Below, in pieces: positions 46,920-57,717 of a stretch of DNA of 64,000 nt. Origin of the DNA: Pleurotus djamor (lineage: Eukaryota; Basidiomycota; Agaricomycetes; Agaricales; Pleurotaceae); assembly GCA_029747585.1 (NCBI GenBank), contig JAPEVF010000036.1, positions 1 through 64,000 of the forward strand, read 5' to 3'. The notes below the pieces were generated by a model that was not told the DNA's origin, made no database searches, and saw nothing but the letters and a program-made list of their open reading frames with translations. Within the stretch, counting starts at the first letter, position 1, and the number at the start of each line of letters is the position of its first letter. A program made the position numbers and the translations under genes.

Positions 46920-48451
46920 ATGGTGATAGCTTCCTTGCCGCTAGAGCTATGGGAAAGTGTCTTGACGAACGTCGATTCTTCCTCTGATGTGCTCCATGCG
47001 ATGCAAACATGCAGGCTTCTGTATTTTTCTGGAATACGGATCCTGTATGAGCACGTCAAGTGGACGCACCCTCAGAAATCAGCACATAATCTTCGAGCAT
47101 GGCACGCCCTCGAGATTCACAACCGTGATCTTCTGTACTCGTGGTTCTCGCTGCCTCGCTCCTTGACCCTAGCTCAGCTTGGCTCATGGGCTGTTTGCCT
47201 GCACAATGATCCACACTTCCGCGATCAGCGCTCGGAAGATAATCATCAAGTTGCTGTCGAGCCCGCTTATACTCTGGCACCCCAGTACATGGGTCACTGC
47301 ATTTCAAGATTCAAGCATCTCGTCTCGCTTCACTTTTCGCACTCTTCCATCAACGAATCTGTCTACCTTGCCGTATTCGCGCTGCCTCTTCTCCGACATC
47401 TTCGCATAGAACATTGTAGTTTCCCGTTAATACCGCTCCTCAATCAAGAGCGCTTTGCTTCGTTGCCCGTCGAAACCCTCTTCCTCAAGGACGTAACCAG
47501 TGATCCCCAGACGGTCGATTCAATTACCCTTCTGCCGCCTATATTTTTGGCCACCGCAGCCGAGTTGACTACGATTGAAGTTGAATGGACGCCTGAGATT
47601 GCTGCTTTCTTTGCACGTCACTCTCCGTTCGATTCGAGTCTTTTTGCGATCTCTACTCAACTTCGCCATTTTACGCTACTCATGCCTCTGGCAGAATCTC
47701 TTTTAGATGATCCCGACGAACTCTACCTCACCCTCATCGCACCGCTCATCCAGTTCCTTGAAACCACACCCTTGATCACTCACTTCACCGTCTTAAATCA
47801 ACTACCCAATTTTTTCCTCCCCATCTCTATCCTACCTAATCTGAAATCATACACGGGTCCCATTAATCTATTCAATAAATTACCTAGACGCGATCTTGAT
47901 CACTTAGAATTGACGGACAACCTTTCCTTAGATCAACTTCTCATACTTTTTGACCGTCTACCCATCGCATGCCCCAGCTTAACTTCCCTTAGTTTCATCT
48001 GCGACTCTCTTGTAGACATCGTACCCACCATGACCACTTGTCTCCGACGTCTGAGCCTCATGGAACTTTCCATCATCTGTCGCCCCTGCGCTGCACCAGA
48101 GGTGGGTGCCCCCTCCCTATCATCCGTTTGGCATTTTGATTCTGATCATCCTTTCTGATATTGCAGGCTGTTACTCGCATTTTGAACCACTTCCCGTTTA
48201 TCCGCTCCCTCCGCTTGTACACGGACGCCATTCATCCTTCCTTCTTGACAAGCACGGGATGCCAGCCTCGTGGTGATTCGCCGCGCGCCAGGCTAAGCTG
48301 TCACAGGAGTGATCCTAGCCAAGACGCCTTCGATGAGGTTAGCTTGAAGCAAATTGTGGGCTCGTACAAGGAGCTGAAAGAGATTCAGCTAAGGCGAAGT
48401 ATAGTTTGGAGAAGATGCATTGGGAATGATTGGGCTAGGGTGGAAATTTAA
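46920..48451 (+). CDS. F-box/leucine-rich protein (intact copy)
   Basis: Two exons (intron 48102-48166) encode 488 residues. The F-box is at the N-terminus, residues about 5-40: SLPLELWESVLTNVDSSSDV then AMQTCRLLYFSGIRILYEHV. The rest reads as degenerate leucine-rich repeats, with HLVSLHFSHSSINESV, LRHLRIEHCSFPLIPLL, LEHLELTDNL-like (LDHLELTDNLSLDQLLILF) and LTSLSFICDSLVDIVP. The second exon gives AVTRILNHFPFIRSLRL and ends RVEI. F-box proteins of this kind are a large, fast-evolving family in agarics and probably act as SCF substrate receptors, target unknown. The decayed left copy is at 120-1310. Confidence 0.82.
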
Positions 48452-48663
48452 TGTCGATTAGCCACTCAACTTGAAGGATCGGACGAATAATTAGCATGCA
48501 ATGTGTACGTGAGAGCAATTGAGAGAGGCACTTCGTAAGATGAGTGGTCCAAGATGGGGAGTCGATGACGAGACATCCAAAACGAGCCTGAGTTGCATTC
48601 GTTGCGGTGGAAAGCCACAGTTATATTCGATACAATATATATAATCAACCGGCCGTTCCGACA

Positions 48664-50044
48664 TTAGAATACGAAGGGAATCATAGCTTTTCTACCCCTT
48701 GGATAATCCTTGCCGAATTCCTTCTTGTAGTTCTTGTGTTTCTTCACGGCCCAAATGGCCATTTGGCCAGAGGACATGGCAAGGAAAGCCCAAGCTATAT
48801 CCGAAATGTGAGCATCAGATGGAGACGGGGAAGGAGAGAGCAAGCCTACCGGCTAAGCTATTCGTCATGACACAGACAACCAACCAAGCAATCGTCTCAA
48901 AGAAGTAGTTTGGGCAGGAGACCAATCCGAAGCCATATCCGAAAGGAATGCCGCGCTTGCCCGTCCCGGCAGGTCGAAGGTTACGGAGGGTCAAATGAGT
49001 AGAGAGGTTGGATAGCTCTGCGAACTAACCATATTCTTTCAGTATCAGCGAGTAACGAAAAGATCACCCGTATCGACTCACCAACCACACGGCAGCGCAC
49101 GCATTCAAAAATTGTGGGTTGCTTCTATAGGTGTTCGTGGCAAACGTTGACCCAGCCGCGTACTTCGGTCGGTATACATCATAGGCCAAGAGGAGTCCTG
49201 GACAGTATGGTTAATAAGGCAAGAAAAAGGAATGGGATGAGGCCAAACGTACCACTGAAGATGTGGTAGTGCGCCGAACTGAAAAGAATGAGTAAGCTGG
49301 TCGATAGACGAAATGGAAGGAACATACTTTTTGAAGATATTTTTCAGAGGCATAGTTGCATGGGAAAAGCGATGGACACTGTCGACGCGTCTCAAGCCAC
49401 GTACTTTCAGCAAACACATGACGCGTAACTCACAAAACAGTCTCTAATTCACGCTTCAAGAAGTGGAGCAGGACAAACGCATAGACGTAACTGGGGAGAC
49501 TCGTCAATGACAATCATTCTAAGTCGCAGAAAAGCGCACACTTTTGAACAGAACTGTGTTCTACGTTGCTTCCATAGAAGAACTTGGGAAAGTTGTAGAT
49601 TAGAGGATGAAGAACCAAAGGTCCTAGCTTCATGACTGCTGAGTCTACACCATCAAGACACAGTAGTTCAGCAACTCACGTATTCCACCAAGAACACTGT
49701 CCTCCACGATACTTGAGGGCCTAAGTCCTTCACAAGCAACTCAACCTGCGTGTCCTTCTCTGAAAAGCCGACTTCAGAAAGATTCGCATCGTCAGCCAAA
49801 GCCTTTTTGTTCCCAGTTAAAGACAATTTCTGTCGTTCCGGGTAAAGCTAATTGCAAGAAGTCACCATGTTAGTCTTATACCTTGCGTTGTGGTAAACTG
49901 GCAAACCTTTCGAACTTTCGAAGCTAATGCAACCTTCACGTCGCGTATCGTAACGTCGGAGGGCGACTTTCCAGCAAGTTCCAAGACGACGGGCTGTCGT
50001 AACGTGCCCTTAGAGGGAGAGGCGATGGAGACAGTGAGAGCCAT
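48664..50044 (-). CDS. TSC13: Very-long-chain enoyl-CoA reductase (Tsc13/TECR)
   Basis: This is the last enzyme of the ER fatty-acid elongation cycle, reducing trans-2-enoyl-CoA to acyl-CoA with NADPH. The start MALTVSIASPSKGTLRQPVV belongs to the ubiquitin-like N-terminal domain, continued by LYPERQKLSLTGNKKAL. Next come membrane-spanning parts: GPQVSWRTVFLVEYVMKLGP, LVLHPLIYNFPKFFYGSNVE, YVYAFVLLHFLKRELETVLV, HRFSHATMPLKNIFKKSAHY and the C-terminal region GIPFGYGFGLVSCPNYFFET, IAWLVVCVMTNSLAAWAFLA. The protein ends in KEFGKDYPRGRKAMIPFVF, a typical Tsc13/steroid 5-alpha-reductase-like C-terminus. Exon joins keep frame. It is convergent with the F-box gene (ending at 48451). Confidence 0.92.
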
Positions 50045-50320
50045 GGTCGGGAGCAAGTTCGGGAGATCGAAAAACTTGGGAGCGTGTGAGAACTCCCGAG
50101 GAGCACAGGAGTACCTACACCCCTTACACCCCTTACTCTGAAGGGACGAAAACTTGACTACGCAGGAGCAAATCCTTTTGACGGAGGAAAAGTCTGCATT
50201 AGATCCCATATACTCACTACATGACAGAATTACTTTCTGCTGGTACATGAAGGCAGCTGTGAGCGACACAGCCAATAATCTCAAGCATCCATATGCAAAC
50301 TGCACGAGCAAGGCGCTCCG

Positions 50321-51560
50321 TTAGTGGCCGTGACTCATGTTTTCGATCTCTTTGACGAGCTCTTTAGCATGAGCAAGAGCTAATAATTTAGTGAGAATGT
50401 GAATGTGTACTGATATGTTGACATGTTGCACGAACCTCTTGTTGACCGACGTATTATTCGTTGAGCCTCCACACCTGAAGCCTCAGACTTACGGAGTTTC
50501 TCTTTCAGCTGAGAAATCTCGGACTTGAGGGTGCGATTTTCTTTCTTCATTTCCTCGTCTGTGGAAGAGTAAGGGGTTACAAATGACTTTTAAAATGTAA
50601 GGGGTGGATACTTGCACTTGCGCTTGTGAAGGCGAGCATCGTGTTCAACTTTCCCTACGGCGCGCCCCACTACATAATAGTACCATTAAGCAATACCGCT
50701 GAATGAAGACTTCATGTGGATCTTACAGCGCGATACAAGTTTCTTGGAGGATTTACCTTGCGAAGTGGAAATAGAATCAAGATCACTGTTGGAGCTGTCT
50801 GAGGAGCTATCTGGAGAGGAAGGGATGAATGTGAATATATTGAGAGTAACAGCAACTCACCACTCTCATCCTCCGTGTTTGGACTGAGTGCCCTATTCTT
50901 ATTTCCGCCACCAGAGCTGATGGTGCCATGTTGACGTCCTCGACGAGGTTCTGCCCCTACTTCCTTGTTGAGCATTGTTTCGATGCTTTTAATAGGATTA
51001 TGGGAGTCATTTATTGATGTTGGATTCAAGAGATGCACGATGTGCTTCCAACAGTACCAGGCGATTCCTCCGGTCCCTCTGAAACACAAAAATCGATCAG
51101 TAAGTAGAGGGTGCGTAGCCAACTTGAGTGATTGCCCCTCAGGCACTGAAGTGGGCCCCCATGGTACCCACTCAGAGTCCCGCCACTTGGAGGCTGTGCC
51201 GCTGCGTATCCAAACACATTTGGGTGCAGATGAGACGTCAAGATAGACGTCTCCAATGCAGCCAACGTCGTCTGGCGGTTCACCCTCACCGCGAAAGTCA
51301 TGATAGAGGATACGATTTGCATGATGGGGATCCAAGCGGAACGGCCACCGTAGGCTAGCTTCTTTCATTTTTGTATCGAGGCTACTCTCTTCAAAATATC
51401 GAAGGGCACATTTGATAGTGGGCTGGATCTTGGAGATTGGCGCGTGGTTGTTTGAATCAAGCCATGGATTCGGTAAGCGGGAGGTTTGGTGAGAAGACGG
51501 TTGCGACCTCGTCGAAGGACGCTCTTCAACGATGATGACAGAGTCGTTGTCGTCGTCCAT
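50321..51560 (-). CDS. Uncharacterised fungal protein with C-terminal coiled coil
   Basis: Start MDDDNDSVIIVEERPSTRSQ, the first ATG of the frame. The first exon includes ILYHDFRGEGEPPDDVGCIG, then DVYLDVSSAPKCVWIRSG and WVPWGPTSVPEGQSLKLATH, a domain of unknown function found repeatedly in agaric proteins. Later exons give a Ser/Asp-rich linker, a basic patch (RLHKRKCK) and a coiled-coil-like DEEMKKENRTLKSEISQLKE with KLRKSEASG, ending ELVKEIENMSHGH. It is divergent from the gene at 51769 across 208 bases. Role unknown; the acidic start, basic patch and coiled coil would suit a nuclear protein, but this is inference. Confidence 0.7.
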
Positions 51561-51768
51561 AGCTTGATCTGAAGGAGATGGGATGCGGTAGAAATGTGGG
51601 AACTGCACTAAACTCAAAAGGCCCCTCTTATTGGAGGCAGGGGTCACGTTGACTTGGTTGACTTGGTGACAAGCGCCGGTGTTCCTTCAACCAAACCCGT
51701 CATTCGTTGGTCATTCGTCATCGAGCTACCAAAGTCACATCCTACTACTTACATCCTACTGGGGCACA

Positions 51769-53577
51769 ATGGCTTCGTCTATCTGGAATAGTCTTTGTCA
51801 ACTATGGCTCGCCTTTTGGAACTTTCTCTTGACGTTATTCAAGAAACCTAGGCATCTTGAAGAAGAGGCCCCGCCCATTCTTCCCATCACGCTCCACAGG
51901 GACGACAATGCGGAGCCAATAACGAGTATTAGTGATATTCCATATCGACCAGCTGCACTTCTAGTCGAAGACCTACCCACTGGAAATTCCGGTACATCAT
52001 CTGTTACTGTAGTATGCATCAGGATGTTTCTGATCTCCCGCACAGGCGAATTTTCCTGGAACGACATCGACGCTTCACGAACAGACTATCACTCAGAAAT
52101 TACGAGGAATAACATTGCTGACGGACCGGCGGACTGGGATCGACAGGCTACCTTCGACGTTTATCGCCTAGACAAGGCTGTCTTATCTGGCCTTAACACG
52201 ACGTCTGCTATCTCCAAGTACCCGTTCAGCGTACCCAAGGACTTCTCTCTTACTGGGCGTATCCCTGGCGTGCTTCAAAAATTTAGCCAGAGCACGCAAG
52301 ACCTTGTCGTCGACGCTGAAACTTTTGCTCTATCTCAGCTCAGAACGCAGAAGATTCGAGAGGCTGTAACAGAACTCAAGCTATCTCGAACAAGTTTTGA
52401 TTCTTCTGCCTTTCTGGACGTCTCTTGTGACAAGGACTCGTCTCAAACCTCAACGAACTCATTTGACGAATCATCTGACTCTCCTGATTTCCATGACTCT
52501 AAGGCGGTTTCTCAAGGAAAACCCATTCGCGATGTGCGAGCAGAGCGTCGCGAGATTATGATCAACTTTTCTCAATTTGGGACTTACTCGCATAGTACAC
52601 TCTCAGCCTCCTCGACCTCTGTGCTCGGCGATTTTTCTTCCTCAAGCGGATTGGGTATGTCAAGAGTGGAATGCATCCCTTTACCAACCGGATTCGAACC
52701 ACGATGCGAGGAATGTCCTGTACCTTTGGGTCGAGCGACCCAGCCTGCACAACGAAAAGCCTTTGCTAGCATGGCGTCGTACCCAGATCCGTCCGAAATG
52801 TCCTTGGAATCTCTCGAGCCCAACGATGCGTTTGACGAATACAGCCTCCCTCCTTTGCATGGAGTGGCAAAACCTGGAGTGGCGAGAGACACGTCGACGT
52901 CTATGCCTGCACCTGAGGCTTCTCCACCCGGGATTGATCATGTCTTCGAATCTGACGCTTCAAACGCCGCTCCCACCGTCCCTTCTCACAATCCAATTGC
53001 ACCTGCCGCATCTCTTCCTGAAAAAGCTGCACCTCTGCCTTTCATTGCTCAGTCCGCCCGTTTGTACTCAAATGTCAAGATGGCCGACACGCCTGATCGG
53101 GATCGTTACCGCGGAGCAGCGTATTCGAAACCCGTTCTAAAGCTTGGTGCTTCCAGCCCCAGCCTCTCCGAGAGCTCCTTGACGTACGGTTCTCCCCCAC
53201 CGATTGCTATAAGGCCTGCCGTCTACATCAGTCCAACGACCACTCCGATTTTAGCTTCAAGCCCCGTCATGAACGCCAAACCACGGACGATTAGGATTGT
53301 GCATGACATGACACGCTCGCCGGTCTCCTTGTGGCAAGAGCCTCAGCGTAGCAGTGCGACTGCACAGGAGAATGTCGTCCCTGGCTCCAAAGTTGGGAAT
53401 ACAAGGAGGAGGAAGACTCAGTCTCCCCAGAAGGGATCGTCTGTGGGGAGTAAGTCGGCCACGAAATACGTGGGTTCTAGTGCCACGATTCAGCATAGCA
53501 GAAGGAGTGAATCAATTTCGAAGACGACAGGTTGCAGTGTCAACCCCTCAATATCGTCTCCTGGGGTGACGGTTTGA
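51769..53577 (+). CDS. Uncharacterised Ser/Pro-rich protein with N-terminal hydrophobic segment
   Basis: A long uninterrupted frame of 602 residues from ATG 51769. Residues about 4-24 (SIWNSLCQLWLAFWNFLLTL) are hydrophobic and followed by a Lys pair, like a membrane anchor. A better-ordered part (about 60-200) includes SRTGEFSWNDIDASRTDYHS and VYRLDKAVLSGLNTTSA; the rest is Ser/Pro/Thr-rich and likely disordered. No family is recognised. The length of the frame without stops and the codon use support a real gene. Confidence 0.65.
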   Translation: MASSIWNSLCQLWLAFWNFLLTLFKKPRHLEEEAPPILPITLHRDDNAEPITSISDIPYRPAALLVEDLPTGNSGTSSVTVVCIRMFLISRTGEFSWNDIDASRTDYHSEITRNNIADGPADWDRQATFDVYRLDKAVLSGLNTTSAISKYPFSVPKDFSLTGRIPGVLQKFSQSTQDLVVDAETFALSQLRTQKIREAVTELKLSRTSFDSSAFLDVSCDKDSSQTSTNSFDESSDSPDFHDSKAVSQGKPIRDVRAERREIMINFSQFGTYSHSTLSASSTSVLGDFSSSSGLGMSRVECIPLPTGFEPRCEECPVPLGRATQPAQRKAFASMASYPDPSEMSLESLEPNDAFDEYSLPPLHGVAKPGVARDTSTSMPAPEASPPGIDHVFESDASNAAPTVPSHNPIAPAASLPEKAAPLPFIAQSARLYSNVKMADTPDRDRYRGAAYSKPVLKLGASSPSLSESSLTYGSPPPIAIRPAVYISPTTTPILASSPVMNAKPRTIRIVHDMTRSPVSLWQEPQRSSATAQENVVPGSKVGNTRRRKTQSPQKGSSVGSKSATKYVGSSATIQHSRRSESISKTTGCSVNPSISSPGVTV

Positions 53578-53994
53578 ATGGGATACGTCGAGTTGTTCAA
53601 TGACCAGGTTGTAGGGTTCGTTGTAAGGCTCAAGTCTTCATTATTTTCCGTTGTAATACTCTGCATTCATCGCGTTGAATATTGAAACTGAACATCAAAA
53701 ACACCTCCCATGATTGCATGCATCGTTAGATCAATGCTGACGGTGCTTGACAAGGGATCCAGTGGCGTACAATCATCATGAAAAATGAAGTACGTCCTTC
53801 ATAGTACGGTCGATCCCATAAGGTAAATAAGTATTAAACGATTGGAGTAGGTTGTAGGTACGAGTCCGTCAGCGTCATGGAGGATGCAGGCAGAGAATTA
53901 TACTGGAAACATGCGACATTTTACACAGATTAACCGTATGCACACTATATGCGATATGTAAAAAAGACCAGAAAGCCGAACGGAGGAAGGTCGA

Positions 53995-56975
53995 TCACTT
54001 GGACCGGCGATCAACGAAGCTCTTCAAGCCTCTGAGACTACGTCCGACCTTCTTCATCGATTCTGCCACACCTTCCACGCCCTTTCTTCCAGCATCTTTG
54101 CCCATATCCCTGAGTTTTCCTAGATCCGAAGCGAGATGATGTTTTGACCTTCTAACACCGTTTTCATCAACATCAGAAGGAACAATATCATCCGTCCTGG
54201 ATGAGAAATCACCCTGAGTCGCTGGCTCCTTCCACTTCCAAACCCGGCTCAGAGAGAATCGAGTCTTTCCTAGACGTCGAGTGGAACCAAATCGAGACAT
54301 CTCCCTCAACGAGTCGCCACAGTCACCACGTGTGGTGGAAGTGGATTCACGGAAGCCCAAACTTGAGGTGGGTCGAGGACCGATGGCGACTTCCGGGCTC
54401 CCAAATACACCATTGCCTAATCCCAAACCAATACCGCCAAAGCTCATGCCCGTGCGATGGACATTAATCTCTGAAGGAGAGTAAGCTTGGGCGTAGACGG
54501 CAGGAAGCGTGCTGGGAGGTGTCAGAGAGGAGAAAAGGTAGTCTTCATCGTCAAGAACGTCAATATCAAGGAAAGATTTCGACCTGACTTGAGTGTGCAT
54601 GTAGGATGGAGTTGGTGAGGAAGCTCGGGACGTAGGGTAGCTTGGAGACAGGTACGCTGCAGAGGATCCAGGACGCGAGGCCGCTCCGCGGGATTCTGGC
54701 CTGGAGTCATAGTTGGCACGAATGGGAGACGAAGGCTGGGAGAGACTTGTCCCAACACCCATATGAGGCCGAATAGCAGAATAATAAGGACGTCTCGGGT
54801 TACCCAGCCTAACAGATGAAGTCGGCTGGGACTTTGATCTGCCATGAGTATGAGACCGGTCATTAGTAGCCGTGACCACATCTCCTTCACGTTGCTGGGA
54901 TGCAGTCGAGTCAATGATCTCAGGTCGGGGAAGACGCCGGGCTTCCTTCTTTCGATTCCCTTGCGACCGTGCGCGGACAGGGAGACCACCGAGGGATTGT
55001 GATTTTCCATGTGTGAGGGGGACACTGGGATGGGCTCCATCAGATAGATCAAGGAATTGTAGACCATGAAGTGTGGGTGGAGGAGCAGAAGCACGCTCGC
55101 GTGCACGACGGCCTTTCAAAGACGTAACCTGAACTTCATCAGCAGGAGGGGCATCGCAGGTTTCATTAGAGGACTTCGTAGGGGCCTGCGGAGAAGCATA
55201 CCAGAGCATCCAGGTGCCTCGACCTCCACTAGTGTCCGTTCCACGGACACCTCAGCAGACAGATCCATAAAACTCCTGCAGTCCACAGAGTCCGCCGACA
55301 AGCCTGAACCCTCGTGTTCACTCTTCTTTAATATGGATTCGTTGTATACATATGCACGGGTATCGGAATGGAGGAAATGGTCGGCCATAGGTGCCGAGGA
55401 TGCTACATGAATGTTATTTGCGTTGTCATGGGTATACTTGTCATGGTTGTAATCGTGGACGATCGTCATACTGGATGTGGTGGGTATAATTGATGCAGTG
55501 GATGAAGGACTTGAGGGAGAGGATGCGGTTGTTGTGGGACTGCTTGTTGATGTGCGAGTGAATGTACTAGGGATCCGTATGCGTGGTATCTTTGAGGAAA
55601 GGCGTGATGACGATGGTGATGGCTGGTGCTGGGCGTGCGTGGATGGAGATGGTTCTAGGATCGTTCGTCGTGACAGGGTATAAAGAGCTCGTGAACGAGC
55701 CTTTGAAAGGGTGTTCGATTCGTAGCCAGTACTCGTGGAAGGACGATCAAGAGAGGGTGCACGTCGTTCGGGGAGCACGATGCGGACACTTGACGCTCGT
55801 CGAGATGGGGCGTAACCACTGTTGGTCGATACTGGTCTTGGACTGTTGGTGCAGTAACCGTGACCAGGGGACCGGAAGGCCTGGAAGGTAACCAAAGGCA
55901 GAAACCGTCAGTAAGGGTGTTCGGCGAGGTGGATGAATCAGACGGGGCGAAGGATCAAAGGACAAGGATCAAGAGAAGGGAAGGCCGTCGAAGCAAGCGC
56001 GAGACAGCGACCGCGATGTGCAATGACGACCACGACACGGCGACGACGTGGTGGAGGGAGAAAGAAAGAGAAAAGGAAGGGCGCAAAGAAATTGCTACAA
56101 ATTACATATTATTATGTGAAGCATGGGATTTGAGACATGCAGGGTCAAACATGAGCAACGAGTGTGCTTCGGAAGAAAGTTATGTGATTGGGGATATCAC
56201 AATGGGCTTTTGAGATGATTGACACTCACTGCTGTTTGACCAGTCAACATACCAGCATCGCACCTTTGCAAACTCGTATTGGAAGCCGTCTTGGCAGCAA
56301 CGAACAGTGAGTATATTGATGATGGGTATGGTCNGGGGGGCGGTCACACCGCGAGTACCCCACATTCCAGCCACTGGCGTTTCACCATCATCACTCTTCA
56401 TGTTATGATGTCTGCTTGAGACACTCCTTGTCCAGGATCCGACAAACGAGGACAACTCAAGCCGCATACCCGAGAAACGTGTAGGAGGGGGTTCGGATCG
56501 CCTACAAGGGTGGGCATACTTATAGACCGGAGGTGGATGTGGTGGGTGCCAGTGGATTCTCGGAGGCGCACTGATTTTACGGTGGGTCCTACGATGGACT
56601 TTGGTATGCTTCGGAGTAGTTGCCTTCATCGACAGATACTCCTTCTCCGACTCTGCCCAAGCAGCCTTGGCCTCTGGCGATGTCCAGCAGCACCAGAGAC
56701 ACATATCAAGCAGAGTGTTTGAGAAACCACACCGAAAGCAAGTAAAGACAGGCCGAGCTGGTCGATCGAGGAGGATAAATTGGAAATGAGGGGCAGGTGC
56801 AAGCACTGGAAGGGAGGTAGATCGCTGTAGATGCTACATCCAACGCTCGATCAGAGACATATCGAGAGTAGGAACGCAAACTTACGGGTTTCTTGTGCTT
56901 CCACTCCCTTCGCAGCAAGCGAGGTATATCGTCCAACATCGTAGCACCTTGTCCATTTCCTTCTGCGGTCGTCAT
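53995..56975 (-). CDS. Uncharacterised protein with CxxC...CxxC zinc-binding-like motif and Ser-rich tail
   Basis: The first exons begin MTTAEGNGQGATMLDDIPRL at 56975 and join, via an intron, to RSTSLPVLAPAPHFQFILLD and PVFTCFRCGFSNTLLDMCLW with CCWTSPEAKAAWAE, a CxxC-Cx-CC arrangement that could bind zinc. The 3' part (from about 55890) is Ser/Pro/Arg-rich with DVLDDEDYLFSSLTPPS and ends VGRSLRGLKSFVDRRSK. An apparent frame change near 55200 is explained by a 65-base intron from codon GAG (SAE) to APTKSSNE. The junction between the CxxC exons and the Ser-rich part is unresolved (long candidate intron, N near 56334), so two genes remain possible, but the second part lacks its own ATG. Confidence 0.5.
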
Positions 56976-57717
56976 CGTTCTAGGATTCGTGAAATCGTCG
57001 CCAATCAATGAGGGCGGAGTGGTCGTAAAAGGTCGTGAACTCGAGGCGACCAGGAGCTGCCAGCTGCAGGATCTGGCGTCGTTTAAGGCCTACGATGCCC
57101 GGGAATGTGAACAGGGCAAGACAAGGAAGCCTTGGATCCCACGTAGGCAAGCCGTTGAGCTGGTGCGGTCTTTATACAACAGCACCCATACCCGGTGGAT
57201 TTAGCGTGCAGCATGTCAGTCTCGTGTTCGAATACTAATTGTTGGGCATGGTTTATGGACCCGTGACGAAGCCCCTGTGATATCTATCAGTATCTAAAAC
57301 GCATCGGGCATACGATCTCGTCAAAAGCAGTCGAAACAGAAAGCTACAGAGAGATAACTTTGTTAAAAGTTGATGTTTTCTACAGGATGTGCTTGTGCTT
57401 TCGATCGACGCTGCGGTTTGAGGCAAAGGTACAATAGATACCCGGCCCCAAAATATCTAACCTCTTGTTCTTCTCCGCATCGCTAAGGGGAAGGAGGAGA
57501 CTGCAAGGCGTGCGCCCCGGAATGGTGTGATGGGAAGAGGAGCTTCGTTGAGTAGACTGTGAACCAAGTCTTGGATTGGATCGCTACTATAATCATCGAA
57601 AGGCACTTTAATAGTGAATACTGTACATGCACCGCAGGGTGGCTAACTTACATACAATAGTCCATGCAACAACACCCGGGTCGAGGTAAAGGGTAAAAAT
57701 GTCCGTGTCCTAATCGC
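56976..57717. other. Intergenic, no gene recognised
   Basis: This lies between the start of the CxxC gene (minus) and the 3' end of the first large paralogue (minus). Short frames at 56893-57238 overlap the promoter area and have no family resemblance. Confidence 0.5.

Larger units (their letters stand above)
40980..48165. repeat. Right arm of inverted segmental duplication
   Basis: This is the counterpart of the block at about 120-6650, in opposite orientation. It carries the membrane-protein fragment, the WRAP53-like and ABHD11-like genes on the minus strand and the F-box gene on the plus strand. Here the F-box gene is intact and the WD40 gene has its full last exon. Similarity to the left arm begins near 40980 and ends around the F-box intron at 48102-48166; the second F-box exon is unique to this arm. 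Confidence 0.85.

Noticed and set aside
52686..52698. tRNA B-box-like word (GGTTCGAATCC on the minus strand)
   Set aside because: It lies in a long conserved coding frame (PTGFEPRC) and no acceptor or anticodon stem can be formed around it.
55116..55209. Apparent frameshift in the Ser-rich gene
   Set aside because: A 65-base GT-AG intron starting after SAE joins the two frames in phase.
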